From positions 18,449-52,452 of the forward strand of contig NW_005434600.1 in assembly GCF_000315625.1 (NCBI RefSeq): DNA of 34,004 bases, in the 5' to 3' direction. A program made the translations under genes and the position numbers. Source of the stretch: Guillardia theta CCMP2712 (Eukaryota; Cryptophyceae; Pyrenomonadales; Geminigeraceae). A model generated the notes under the pieces. It had not been told where the DNA came from. It saw only the letters and a list, made by a program, of their open reading frames with translations, and made no database searches. How positions within the stretch are numbered: the first letter of the stretch is position 1; each line of letters starts with the position of its first letter. This document shows positions 18,950-29,336 of this stretch, piece by piece.

Positions 18950-19290
18950 TCACTGATCATGGGTGGGTGATTCAGAGAAGGGGGTAGGGGTGATGCAGGA
19001 GGATCGGTGATGTAGGCCATGCGGCGCATAGAGAAGAAGAGCGAAAAGCGAAGAGGAGAGAAAGAGAGGAGAAGAGATGCCGAGGAAGAGAAGAGAAGGA
19101 GGAGAGCAGAATGAGCGAGAAGGAGGAGAGCAGACGAGAGCAGAGGGGAGGGAAACAGAGCAGAGGGGAAGGAAGCAGAGCAGAGGGGATGGGATGGGAG
19201 GGGACGAGAGGAGAGGAGAAGGGAAGAGGAAAAAGGGTACAAGACGGGATGGGTGGGACTGGAAGGGAGGAGGATGAAAGGGATTGACAT
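18950..19290. repeat. GA-rich (polypurine) tract upstream of the secreted-protein gene
   Basis: G-rich then GAGAAG/GAGGAG-rich on the plus strand, low complexity. It resembles the pyrimidine tracts before other genes, but here on the opposite strand. Confidence 0.7.
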
Positions 19291-19656
19291 GGTCAATATC
19301 GTCCAGGAACAAGGGCATAGTTAGTGGTAGATGGAGACAAACTGAGAAGGGTGCCAAGAATGATGAAACTAGCCAGCGAAGAAATGGAAGAGCATAAGTA
19401 GATCAGAGAGGACAGAAGCAGGTGGCGCTTTCCCTCGTATCATAGAGCGCGCTCATTTCTTTCCTGTTGGTTATGCACGCTAACGGCGATGTGGGAGATG
19501 GACAGAGGGTAGAATCCTGTGGAAGAGCGACAGCCATGTTCACTAGCATTGCGATCTTTCAATCGTGACATTGACGTTTCCTTCTGAACCAGCACTCGTG
19601 TGCCTTCAAACCAGTGTTCACAGCGTAACCGTGACCATTTGGCAGTTCAAAGAGCC

Positions 19657-20425
19657 ATGATGGGTCGTTGCATTGCTCTATGGTTGATCCTGTCCCTTGT
19701 CTTCTGCTTGAGCTCTGCTCAACTTGGAGGTCGTGGGCTGCAAGGAGGAGGAAGGGCTGCAGAAGCTGAGTGCGTGCCCAGCGCCATGCTGGTGGTCAGG
19801 ATGTGACCTGCTGCTGCAGGGCTGCTGCTGGAGGAGGAATGAACGACGAGATCGTCAGGCTGCTGCAGCAGATGCAGGCTCAGCAGGCGCAGGCGCAGCA
19901 GGGGGGGCCTGCTGCTCCTGCTGCCGGAGTGAACAGGATGGAGGTAAACAAGCCTAGTCAGCCAGCACAGAAAACGGCAGAGAGGAAGGGAAACGACGAC
20001 TTCGCTCGCTTGTTGCAGCAGTATGCCATGCAGTCCCAGCATGGAGGAGGCAGAGGAGAGATGCAGGAGGAGGAGGAGGAGGCAGAGGCCATGCACATGG
20101 GAGGGCTGCATGCTCCTGGCATGGCCAGCCCTCCCCAGGGTATGATGGGAACGGCGCCAGGAGCAGGAGGCGGATCAAAAGGTTTGTGCAGGTGGTGATG
20201 GAGGCATAAGGGTGAGGAGCGCATGGCAGGACAAGGAGGAGCGTCTGCCCTGTTTGAAGCTCTTGGGATGGGAGGGGGAGACAAGGTCAGCGGAGAGCAG
20301 GCGCTTGGAGGGCAGCAGGCGACCCCACCAGCCGGAGCAAGTCAGAAGAATTCAGCACAGGCTTCCAAGGCCGCACTGTTGAATCGCCTGGCTGGAATCT
20401 TCGGAGGAGGAGGAGGAGGAGGAGG

Positions 20426-20462
<37 letters not shown>

Positions 20463-21599
20463 TCATCAGGACAGGTGAAAACAGTGTGGTGGTAGACGAG
20501 ATGGTTTCTGACTGGGTTGAAGACTACCAAGCCAAATCCTTCCGATGATGAGGAGACCTGTCCTAATGGAGTCTGCCGTGCAGGAGGTGAGAATGTGTTG
20601 TCGAGAAGTTGAAGTTGCAGTCGTCTGATATCTTGTGCAGGAGCTCCTCAGCAGAAAGCTGTAGCTCCCCAAGCATCGCGCTATGATCTCATGTGCCAGA
20701 AGCAACATGGGCCAGGGGCAGGTGAAACCTCTTGTGTCTTGTTGGCGGTCAAGTCAGCGTGTTGAGACTTGTTGCCAGAGTTCGATGGAGTTGACAGCTG
20801 CCGCTGCAAGGAAGGGTATGAAGAAGTCGACGGAAAGTGTAGAGAGGTGAAGCAAAGTTCTCCAACCCCACACTTATGTCACCATCTTGACTGATACCAA
20901 ACTTCGACCTTGACATCTGAAACCTCCGCACCCTGCGATGGCTGGAGGGGTTTGACTGTCGGACAGATCGGACATGTCGGCGCCATGTCGGCGCGGCGCG
21001 GCTCGGAGGCCGCAGGCAAGCATTCTGCCGCCCTGGTCAAGGTCGACGTTCTGTGCAAGAAGGAATTCGGTACGTGACGAGGACGGGAGAGCATCGTAGC
21101 TTGACACGTCTCGTTGTTTGTTATGGTGCTGCATCTGCTCTGTGTTTGCTCTCCCCACCCCCCCCCCCTTTCTCCTGCTCTCTCCCGCCCTGACCTTGTC
21201 TATCCCTCAGTATTTGTGTGCATCCGTACTGAACTTTCCCAACACAAGTTTTCTTTGTGAACCCATGACTCTCCTCTCCTCTCCTCTCCTCTCCTCTCCT
21301 CTCCTCTCCTCTCCTCTCCTCTCCTCTCCTCTCCTCTCCTTTCTTCGTCTCTCCTTCTCCTCCTTCCCCTTGTTGCTCATGTTATGGTGTTTTCAAGGTC
21401 AAGGAGCAGAGTTCGATGGCAAGGACAGTTGTCGTTGCGCGCAAGGGTTTGCAAACAGGTTTTCCGCGCGTTTTCAGTTTGTGCAAAGGCAGTGAAGTTT
21501 GAACAGAGGAGGAGCGTGTGTGGAGGTTGGTCATGAGAACGCGCCGATGCCGTACCGACAGGTTGAATATTTCTTGATGCGCGATGTTTAGAAGCAATT

Positions 21600-21659
<60 letters not shown>

Positions 21660-22701
21660 GTGATTGAGATGATGATGAAAATGGCGATGAAGAAGCAGAA
21701 AAAGAAGAAGATGCTGATGATTATGATGATGCTGGAGAAGAAGATGAAGAAGATGCTGATGATGATGGAGATGATGATGATGATGGTCATGAAATTTATC
21801 TTTCTGTCTCGTTTGATTTTCGTCTCACTTTGAATCCAGGGAAAGACGAGCCCACAAGACGCAGCCATTCAACGTTACCACCAGATGTGCCGAGATCAGT
21901 TTGGCGAGAATGCAGAGTTTGATGGAGTGAGCAGGTGAAGAATTTTTAATGCTCTCCTCTTCTCCACTTTGCTCTCCTCTCCTCTCTCCTCTCCTCTCCT
22001 CTCCTCTCCTCTCTAAGTTCCCCTCTTCTGTTCTCTTCCCTTGTTCTTCCCCTCCCCCCCCCCCCCCCCTCCTCTACCCAGCCCTCCCCGTCCTTTCACT
22101 CTCCTTGGCTCCTCTTTCCTATTCCTGGGCTGGGCAGTCACGACCTCTACTCAAACAAGAGAGAAGTTCCCCCTACAGTCCGGGGAAAAAGGGGTTTGAA
22201 GAGAAAATGGATCCCCGGACCCCGGAAGAAGAGCNNNNNNNNNNNNNNNNNNNNNNNNNNNNNNNNNNNNNNNNNNNNNNNNNNNNNNNNNNNNNNNNNN
22301 NNNNNNNNNNNNNNNNNNNNNNNNNNNNNNNNNNCACGTCATTTCTCTCTCCACCCCCTCTTCCCACAGTCTTTCACTCCTCCGGCAGGCTCTCTGCAAG
22401 CAGCACTTCGGGGAGGGCGCAGAGTTCGATGGAGCGGACGGCTGCCGCTGCCGCAGGCATGTTACCCAACACCTCCCCTCCTCCCATTTCTCCCTGCACC
22501 TCCCACCCTATTCCACGTGCAATGTTGTTCCTGCTCCTTCCTCTTCTCCTCCTTAGCTTGCCCCAACGGATTTTCTTGTGTCCTCAACCTATTTCTTCGT
22601 GTCCTGGTGAGCATCTGATAGTTCCCTGCAGCGGATACCGCAATGTCAAGGGCAAGTGTGTGCCTGGAGGAGAAGGAGCCAAAGCCTTCGGCCTCTCATA
22701 G
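19657..22701 (+). CDS. Secreted protein with four cysteine-rich AEFDG (EGF-like) modules, about 13 exons
   Basis: The N-terminus (MMGRCIALWLILSLVFCLSS) is a clear signal peptide. Inferred exons: 19657-19769, 19820-20181, 20230-20474, 20523-20586, 20641-20721, 20779-20846, 20967-21069, 21398-21458, 21507-21561, 21840-21934, about 22179 into the gap, 22389-22456 and 22632-22701. Phases agree at each junction that can be checked. A Gln/Gly/Ala-rich region (residues about 38-240, ending in a Gly/Ala run) leads to CPNGVC and then repeated modules of the form C-x3-(F/H)G-x(1,2)-AEFDG-x3-C-x-C-x2-G(Y/F), at exons 5-6, 7-9, 10-11 and 12-13. The last module closes with GKC. The intron after 22456 would be GC-AG. 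Exon 11 runs into 100 Ns and lacks the expected cysteines. The module is EGF-like in cysteine spacing; its function is unknown, and extracellular or surface location is inferred. Confidence 0.75.
20403..20460 (+). repeat. In-frame (GGA)n(GCAGGA)n tract
   Basis: Encodes a Gly run followed by alternating Ala-Gly within exon 3 of the secreted-protein gene. Confidence 0.85.
21270..21341 (+). repeat. (CTCCT)n tract in an intron
   Basis: About 14 pentamer units in the 328-nt intron between exons 7 and 8 of the secreted-protein gene. A similar run lies at 21956-22014. Confidence 0.9.
21600..21659 (+). repeat. (ATG)n microsatellite in an intron
   Basis: About 20 ATG units, followed by degenerate GATGATG sequence to about 21785, in the 278-nt intron before exon 10. 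An ORF starting with a run of Met across it is not a gene. Confidence 0.92.
22235..22334. other. Assembly gap (100 N)
   Basis: Fixed-length N run, so the true distance is unknown. It hides part of the third AEFDG module of the secreted-protein gene. Confidence 1.
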
Positions 22702-22908
22702 TCAGTCTACGAGTCCTCTTCACATCTCGGCCACTTGTAAATGTAGATTCAGACTTCACTGGATTTCCTCCAAACTCTCTCGCTCGTTACTCTCTACGCC
22801 CTCCAGTAATGGGCAAACACTTGTCGTCAGTGATCCCTACTCTCTGCTCCTGCCTTCCGTTTCTTCTCTTTCGTCCTTCATGTTCAGATGCTTTCAGGAG
22901 CTCTGCTC

Positions 22909-24506
22909 CTACAAGAAGTAGTCGGGTAGCGCCTTGAGCTTGGGCTTGCCTTCTTCTCCATGCTGGTGACGAGGAGCAGGATCGAACTGGATCACGCTCT
23001 TGTTCAAGTTCTCTGCTCAAAGCATCAATGAACAAAAACAATCGATATCAAATCGTATCACCGTCGAGCTGCATGATCGCAGCTTGATTGCCGCATCGAT
23101 AGCAGTAATTTGGTGCGGAGAAGAGAGTCAAAACTCCACCCGAGTGCTGTCGAATGTGAGAGAGAAAATTGCACATTGCACGGGACAAACCTGCCACTGA
23201 TAACCTTCCATGATGAGCTGATGTGCGCGCACAATGTATTGAAGGTTATTATCATGGTTGAAAGTCTCTGTAATGTCCTGCACAACTCTAGATAAGCACA
23301 TACTCAAAATTCAAGATAGTTCGGACCTGCCCAAAGGTGTACCCTGCACCACGAGGAGAGATTCCCCATCCATATCTGACAAGCAATCAAGGGTGGGCCA
23401 ACAAAGAGTGACCGAGCGCTACCTGTCGTCGGGATCTGACCACATCAGATCGCAAATGGGTCCCTCATGAGGAATCTCAACGAAACGATCAAGTTTCTGC
23501 ACGTGCTCAATTCTGGCAGAATCGTCAGTTAGAGAGTTTTCAATTCTTCTGTGCTAACCGGTCAAGTGAAGGGGAAAGACCGCCGTGAGGAGTGAAAATC
23601 GCATCGTCGACCAAGGCCGCCAATGGAAGGAAATCAAAAAGATCTTTCAAACAAGTGAGCAAAAATTGTATCTGATTCCAGAACAGTCACCAGTGAAGTG
23701 CTTCCAAACATTGGCAGTCCCGTGCACCCTCAAACATTCATCATAAAATCCGTAAACCTGACAGTACAGCGACAATCAATAAATGTACCAATCGAATCGA
23801 ATTCAGGATAGAAATTTCTCTCGCCAGCTGCTTTTTGTGATTGCGTACCTGTGTAATTTGTCTGCATTCGTGATTTCCACGGGTCAATGTTATTCTATCG
23901 GGATATCGAACCTGAAACCAAAGATTGAGAGGATGAACAAACAGGACTCGACATCAAAACCTTGAGAGCAACCAGGAGCAACACACAGTCCAACGAATAA
24001 AATCCACGATCTACGTAGTCACCCTAGAGCCTTGTCAGTGCTAGAATCCATGCGAAGTAGATCATACCAGGAACAGGTAGTTATGGAATGGCGGCTTGCC
24101 TCCAATTTCGAATAGTTCAAGCAGATCGAAAAATTGACCATGGACTGAAAAGTTGCCAATGATCACTCGTCTGTAGATGCCGTACCAAGCAACAATCACA
24201 CACCATCGCCAACAACTATCACTGGGGCTTGCACGCCTTTCACGTTGTCTTCGTTCTGCAATATTTCTTTTGCCATCTCGCACAACTTGCAAACCTGGAC
24301 GAAAGTATGAGACAACCCCGTATAAAGGCAACACCTCTCACATCTGCTTCTGGAAGAATATTGTGTGCAGCGCTTCCACCTCGCTTCTGTTCGAACATAT
24401 CCGAAATTATTCTATCAAGATCCTTGGTAGAATACTTTTCTACTGCAAGAAAAATCAAACTCCAATCAACCGTCTGGAGATCCCGATCTACACCTTCCGA
24501 ATCCAT
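22909..24506 (-). CDS. PP2A-type serine/threonine protein phosphatase catalytic subunit, 12 exons
   Basis: Exons in transcript order: 24506-24342, 24294-24204, 24144-24068, 24023-23961, 23911-23849, 23757-23691, 23643-23559, 23512-23423, 23375-23327, 23277-23191, 23146-23062 and 23012-22909. All introns are GT-AG, 44-91 nt, and the frame is continuous (341 aa). Metal-binding motifs of the PPP family are present: GDVHGQ (84-89), GDYVDRG (112-118), RGNHE (143-147), then HGGLSP, RAHQ and [11 protein letters not shown]. The C-terminus DYFL is the carboxymethylated tail typical of PP2A and PP4; QFDPAP before it and [15 protein letters not shown] favour PP2A over PP4/PP6. The family is usually about 305-310 aa. 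The extra length is a longer N-terminus (KRGGSAAHN insertion before LPEAD) and a charged [12 protein letters not shown] segment before DYFL. NHEC replaces the usual NHES. It converges with the secreted-protein gene, the stops being about 207 bp apart. Confidence 0.93.
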
Positions 24507-25640
24507 CTTGAAATTGGAGTGACTGGAGGCAACCTAGCGTTGATGAGCACTCGAGCCTGTTTTTCGCACGTCACTTCCATCAACAGAAAAAGATGAAGCA
24601 GAAATTGAAAACGAAGATGAAGTACACTGTATATGTCACAGGGTTCATCGCTTAACTTGGTTGTGAGCTGGAAGAAGGCATAAAAGGTGGGACAAGTCTA
24701 CCACAGGTGGGACAAGTCTACCACAGCGAACATGAAAGATCATGTAACAAACATACAAGAATGCAAGGATATACTATGCAGCTAAGAAAGAGGAACACAC
24801 TTTACGCAGCTAAAGTTTGCCAGAGGTTACAGCACACATGTTGAATGGCATTGAGCTTGCGATTGGAATAATGTTGAAGAGCAGCACAAAAACCATCAAT
24901 TAGCACCGCAATTGGTATGAGATGAATCATGGAAGAAGCATTTTTGTGATGATGAGGCTTGAAAGATCAGACGATTTTTATCTCTAATGCAGAAAGAGCA
25001 AGATTGATCGGTCAGGGAAGGATGGTAGGATTCGAGCAAATCATGCCACTAATATCTCCCCTGGTGGACTTTCCACTGTCAACCAGGAGCAAAGAAGGAG
25101 AAGGATAAATGAGGTAGGAGCAGAATGAGTTTTTGTTGCAGGAGGAGGAGGAGGAGAAAGGGCGAAAATCCGCGAGGCAGAGAGAATGTGTGAACTTTTC
25201 ATCTGCAGCGCCCGCCATTTCCTACGGCATGCGGCAGCGGCAAAGCGGCGGCGGCAGGGGTACAGAACTTCTTGCGGAAGAGCAGCAGGAACTTTTGAGG
25301 TTCAATTGGAGAACTATTCAGCAAATTAATACGAACATTTGGTGAAAAGAATCTGAATTAGAGGAACTCTCGAGAGGAAATTAGGAACTTTTGGCTGAAA
25401 TGGTTTTATCAGAACTTTTCGGAGGCTGGATACAACTCATTCAAGAATACCGCCAATTCCAAGCTTGGAGAGCAACATGAAATATTCAAACTAAATTATT
25501 GTCTAAAACTTCAAATATACAGAATTATTATGAAATATTTAAAATATATATATCTAATTCTCAAACCTGTGTCGCACCAAGACACACCCACCGAAAAGAT
25601 GAGGAAAACTTTCTGCAGAGAGTGACTGAGCTTGTCGGAA
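24507..25640. other. Intergenic region upstream of the phosphatase gene
   Basis: AT-moderate DNA with one perfect 20-bp tandem duplication (24686-24705 / 24706-24725). A minus-strand ORF at 25012-25218 starts MAGAADEKF but is Ser-rich and unsupported. It could be a 5' exon, though no splice chain is clear. Confidence 0.5.
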
Positions 25641-26000
25641 CTCCGTGACTGCCGTCAGCGCCCGGCCGGCCCGGCCGGGCCCGGCGCCGCGGCGGCCTAC
25701 TACGCGTACTACCCGGCGGTTTACTCAAAGTTAAGTTAAAGTGACACGGTATGATCGGACGTGATCGGGCCGGCCGCGCGTCCGACGGTCCTAAACTCAG
25801 GGCCAACCGGGCGGCAGGCGCCGGGCCCGGGCCCGGGAGGCCGCTCCCCGGGCCCGGACCGTGCGGATCCTGATCATCGGATCCGACTCGCCGAGTAGGC
25901 ATGGTCGCCGCCGCTGGGGGGCCCGCCGGGTGGGCCCGGCTGGCCGGGCCGCGGGGCCGGGTGGGTTGCCGGGCCACAAGCCTCCTCGATCGGAGTCCTG
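25640..26000. other. Intergenic GC island 3 with flanking 17-bp direct repeats
   Basis: GCCCGGCC words, ORF-like in several frames without a product. TTTACTCAAAGTTAAGT occurs at 25720-25736 and again at 26098-26114. Confidence 0.65.
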
Positions 26001-26199
26001 ATTTAGTGTCCTCGTACTGATTCGGATTTTTGACTTAACTTGCCAGGCTGGCAGGCTTTGAGTATGCCGCAGCCGGGCAGTACTACCATCATGCTCTTTA
26101 CTCAAAGTTAAGTAAAAGACTACCGTTCACTACCGCCGAGTGTTTACTCATCGCCGAGTCGGCTGCACAGTGACTTCAAGTTTACTTACATATGCTGTA

Positions 26200-26800
26200 G
26201 GACCACCCCTACAGTACCCACCATAATCCACCACCCCCACCCCTCTGGCAAGCAGCTGCACTCATCATGAAGATAGTCAAGTTAACAAACTCCTCTACCC
26301 CTCGTCCCCCCACAGCAAGTTAACAATCGGTGCCCCTACCCCCCTTGAAAAGAATTCAGTCAGCAATCTACCCCTCTTAATTGGAAAAAGTAACATGTGC
26401 TACCCCTCATTTCAGGTTTGATTGTCATGTTTTTACAGTCGAAGGGTAGGGTACATACACCCACCCATGGCGTAACGTACGGTGGTATCCACCCCCACCC
26501 CTCCCAAATGCTGAAATTTTTTCTGGCACCTCGACGGTCTTGACGCTCGTAATCCCTCGCGACCTCCTGGCACAGTCCACCTCCTTGACTGCCCCAACCC
26601 GCGTCTTCGCGAATCCATCAGTCTCCACTCCTCCTCCTCTCTCCCTCCTCCTTACATCCTTTGCCCATCCTACTCCTCAAAACTTTCTCGAATTCCACTT
26701 TCCTTGTACCTCTCCGCTCGCCCCCTTTATTCCCCCACTGCTGTTCATCAACTTCTTTGTCCTCCGCTGCCCAGCCTGACTCTCCTCCTCGTGTATTCCT
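26200..26800 (+). promoter_or_regulatory. CCACCCC tract and pyrimidine-rich leader upstream of the gene at 26982
   Basis: CCACCCCCACCCC and TACCCCC words at 26205-26510, then C/T-rich DNA at 26570-26790. The order is the same as upstream of 16930 and 29337. Confidence 0.35.
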
Positions 26801-26981
26801 TTCCCCACTTCTGAACGTTGTGCATACATCACCAGCAACAACGCTTCTTCCCACTCAAAGCCTTGCCTCGCGTTCTAGAAGTGTACAACTATCGCGAGAA
26901 CGTGAGGCAAAAATTGGACTACTGTGATCTTTAAGTCATCTTAACCTGTAAGTCATCTATCAACACCCAGCTACCTCTACC

Positions 26982-27959
26982 ATGCCACGTCCAAGAGCAT
27001 CCAAGGAGAACATCCAACTTTCAATAGATTTCGCTGCCGTCTTGACGACGGCAAATGAAGGGAAATGCCATTGCATTGCCAGGCACGGCAGCCTGAGCTT
27101 GTTCAATATCCTCAGTCGGTGCGTGCCGTCTGCGGTCAGGCACCCACAGATGGCTGAGGAGAGCTGCACTTCTCGTAAGGCAATCTCAGAGCCAGAGATC
27201 CTCAAGGTTCTGGAAGCTTGCGGCATGTTCAAGCGGTACAGGCATAGGCGAGCGGGAAGGATAGAAGATGATCCTGCAGGGGCCGGCATGAGTCTATTCC
27301 TCGGTCGACGTTGGAGAGACCCTTCGATTCTTTCGGACATGGTGGTGCTGCGGGAAGGGCATGATTGGCTGTGCAGCCTGTATCCTTCCTACAAAGAGGA
27401 ATGCAGTTTCAACTCCCTCATCACGACGCTCAAGGAGGTTATCGAGATGTGGACCCCCCGTAACCCCTTCCTGCAAGGCCGGAACAGGATATTCCACAGC
27501 CAGGACGAGAGCAAGGTCTCTGTCAAGCGCTCGCTCGTCGATCCCCCTGCATCGATTCAATTCGCGGTATCACGAGCTGCTGAATTTAACAACTTTGCTC
27601 CCCCACCAGCCAAGAAACCCAGGAGAAGGCAATCGTCGGGGAAGAGAAGCTGCACGAGCAAGGCCGAAGAAGCTGTTCAGCCAGCAAGTGCAGTAGAGAT
27701 CAAGCCCATGCTGGGCCATGAAAGCTCCACGTCGCTCAAAGGTACATTGTCGGCACAAGAGCAGACGATCAGAACGGTTGAACCTTTAGAGCAACACAAG
27801 GAGGCTTCGCAACATGGCAGTCAGAGATCGGAGCTTTCATCCTTCGTTGAAGATCAGGACAAACCCTTGGATCTCTTTGACGTTTTGGGATACCAGGACT
27901 TCGATCTGTCACCAGATCTTCACTGTCAAACCATGTTTGATGTTCTTGCGCCGCCTTGA
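26982..27959 (+). CDS. Unknown protein, probably nuclear (basic NLS-like patch, acidic C-terminus)
   Basis: 325 aa, single exon, with good protein character throughout. Residues 1-160 form a compact-looking Cys/Trp-containing region (GMSLFLGRRWRDPSILSDMV, LITTLKEVIEMW). Residues about 205-225 are a bipartite basic patch (PPPAKKPRRRQSSGKR). The middle is Ser/Gln/Glu-rich and low-complexity. The last 40 residues are acidic and hydrophobic (DKPLDLFDVLGYQDFDLSPD), like a transcription activation domain. A transcription-related role is inferred; no DNA-binding fold is recognised. Confidence 0.7.
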   Translation: MPRPRASKENIQLSIDFAAVLTTANEGKCHCIARHGSLSLFNILSRCVPSAVRHPQMAEESCTSRKAISEPEILKVLEACGMFKRYRHRRAGRIEDDPAGAGMSLFLGRRWRDPSILSDMVVLREGHDWLCSLYPSYKEECSFNSLITTLKEVIEMWTPRNPFLQGRNRIFHSQDESKVSVKRSLVDPPASIQFAVSRAAEFNNFAPPPAKKPRRRQSSGKRSCTSKAEEAVQPASAVEIKPMLGHESSTSLKGTLSAQEQTIRTVEPLEQHKEASQHGSQRSELSSFVEDQDKPLDLFDVLGYQDFDLSPDLHCQTMFDVLAPP

Positions 27960-28620
27960 CTCGCGCAGCGCGTACTTCGTTGCTACACTAAGTAGTACTC
28001 AGTGTTTCAACGGGCCGGGCGGGCGGCGTGCCCATGATCATTCAGGCCGCACTGGCTGGCGGCAGTTCCGACTCGTTTCAAGTTTCCAGTGACGACAGTG
28101 TGATTGATTTGAACCTCAGTCAGAAGTATATTGATAGTTTTATCCTTCAAGATATGTGTCCGAGCCTTCCGACTAGCCGGAAGCATCCGATGATTATCAC
28201 GGTTGACCGACGAAACTTGTGACCGCATGATTCCCAACTTTCAAGTTTGAAAGGCTTCGAGCTTCAGTGCTCAGTGCCGGGCCAAGCCGCTAAACTGACC
28301 GTACGGTCACAGCCTACGGTGAACCGCCGGGTCACCGGGTCATAACTTGGCAACTTGGCAACTTGGCAAGCCTGGAAGTTCAACCGTTGAACCGTCCGGA
28401 CGGTTCCCAGCCAGGCCGCGGACTCCCGGCGGCCGCGTCACCGTGGCCTTCAATGGCGGTTCCCAGCCCGGCTCCGCGGCCGGCCCCTGAGGCTCCGTGA
28501 AACAGGCTGCGCTGCGGCAGTGCCAGCTGGCGGCTGTGGTCGGCACCCGGTGACCGGCCGGGCCCGGTTCCGAGTTGAGGAGTCCGACGGTCCGAACTGG
28601 GTCAGTCAGAACTTTGTTTG
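27960..28620. other. Intergenic GC-rich island 4
   Basis: GGGCCGGGCGGGCGG at the start, and CCGGCGGCCGCG-type words at 28260-28580. CAACTTGGCAACTTGGCAACTTGG is a short triplication near 28346. No gene. Confidence 0.65.
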
Positions 28621-28679
28621 GTAGTGAAGTTTTAATTCGGAGGTTTTAAAGTTTGGAAAGTTTTTCAAGTGACGCAGCA

Positions 28680-29330
28680 CTGGGTCCAACGTTGACCTAC
28701 CCCACAATAATGACCCACAGGTTTACCCCTACCCCCTTCATCTGAATATGAGATCTAATTTCAAATTTTTATTTAATGAAAATTATAAATAATGTTATCA
28801 ATATTTCAAATAGTTTGGAATTAAGTATCACCCCACTTGAATTGATCCCTGACTTCATGACCCCCCACCCCCCTTCCAATTCCCTTACTTCCATCCTCTC
28901 ATCATCACGCTTGCCCCTTCTTTCTCCCACCGTCTCTCCTTCTCCTCCTCCTCCTCCTCCTCCTCCTCCTTGATCCTCCTTCTCCTCCTCCTCCCCTTCT
29001 CCTCCCTCCCTCCCTCCCTCCCTCCCTCCCTCCCTGCCTCCCTCCTTTCATCCTTCTCCATCTTCTCACTCAATATCTCTTGTTCTGTGACTCACTCCTT
29101 TCACCACTTCGTTTCCGTGTCCTTCCCAACTTGGGTATCACCCAGCCCTTGCAGGATTCCCCGCCAACACCTACTTGTACTGCGTCATCTTTCAGACCAT
29201 ATCCATCCTTTCTCATCCGCCTCTCTTCTCACCTTCTTTCCTACGGACTATCCTGTCGGTTTCATCAGATTCCACCTCTCTGCACTAGAGCACTGTAACC
29301 CCCTGTCAGCTCGCAGCAGCTTCCGGACAC
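28680..29330 (+). promoter_or_regulatory. CCACCCC tract and (CTC)n/(CCTCCCT)n leader upstream of the ABC transporter gene
   Basis: TACCCC/CACCCCCC words at 28697-28875, then (CTC)n at 28935-29000 and (CTCC)n at 29003-29045, ending about 40 bp before the ATG region in mixed sequence. Position suggests promoter and 5' UTR. Confidence 0.35.
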
Positions 29331-29336
29331 ATAGGA

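Noticed and set aside
21600-21833. Met-rich ORF
   Set aside because: It is an intronic (ATG)n microsatellite.
25012-25218. 68-aa minus-strand ORF (MAGAADEKF...)
   Set aside because: It is largely a Ser run from a GAG repeat, with no splice chain to the phosphatase gene and no family.
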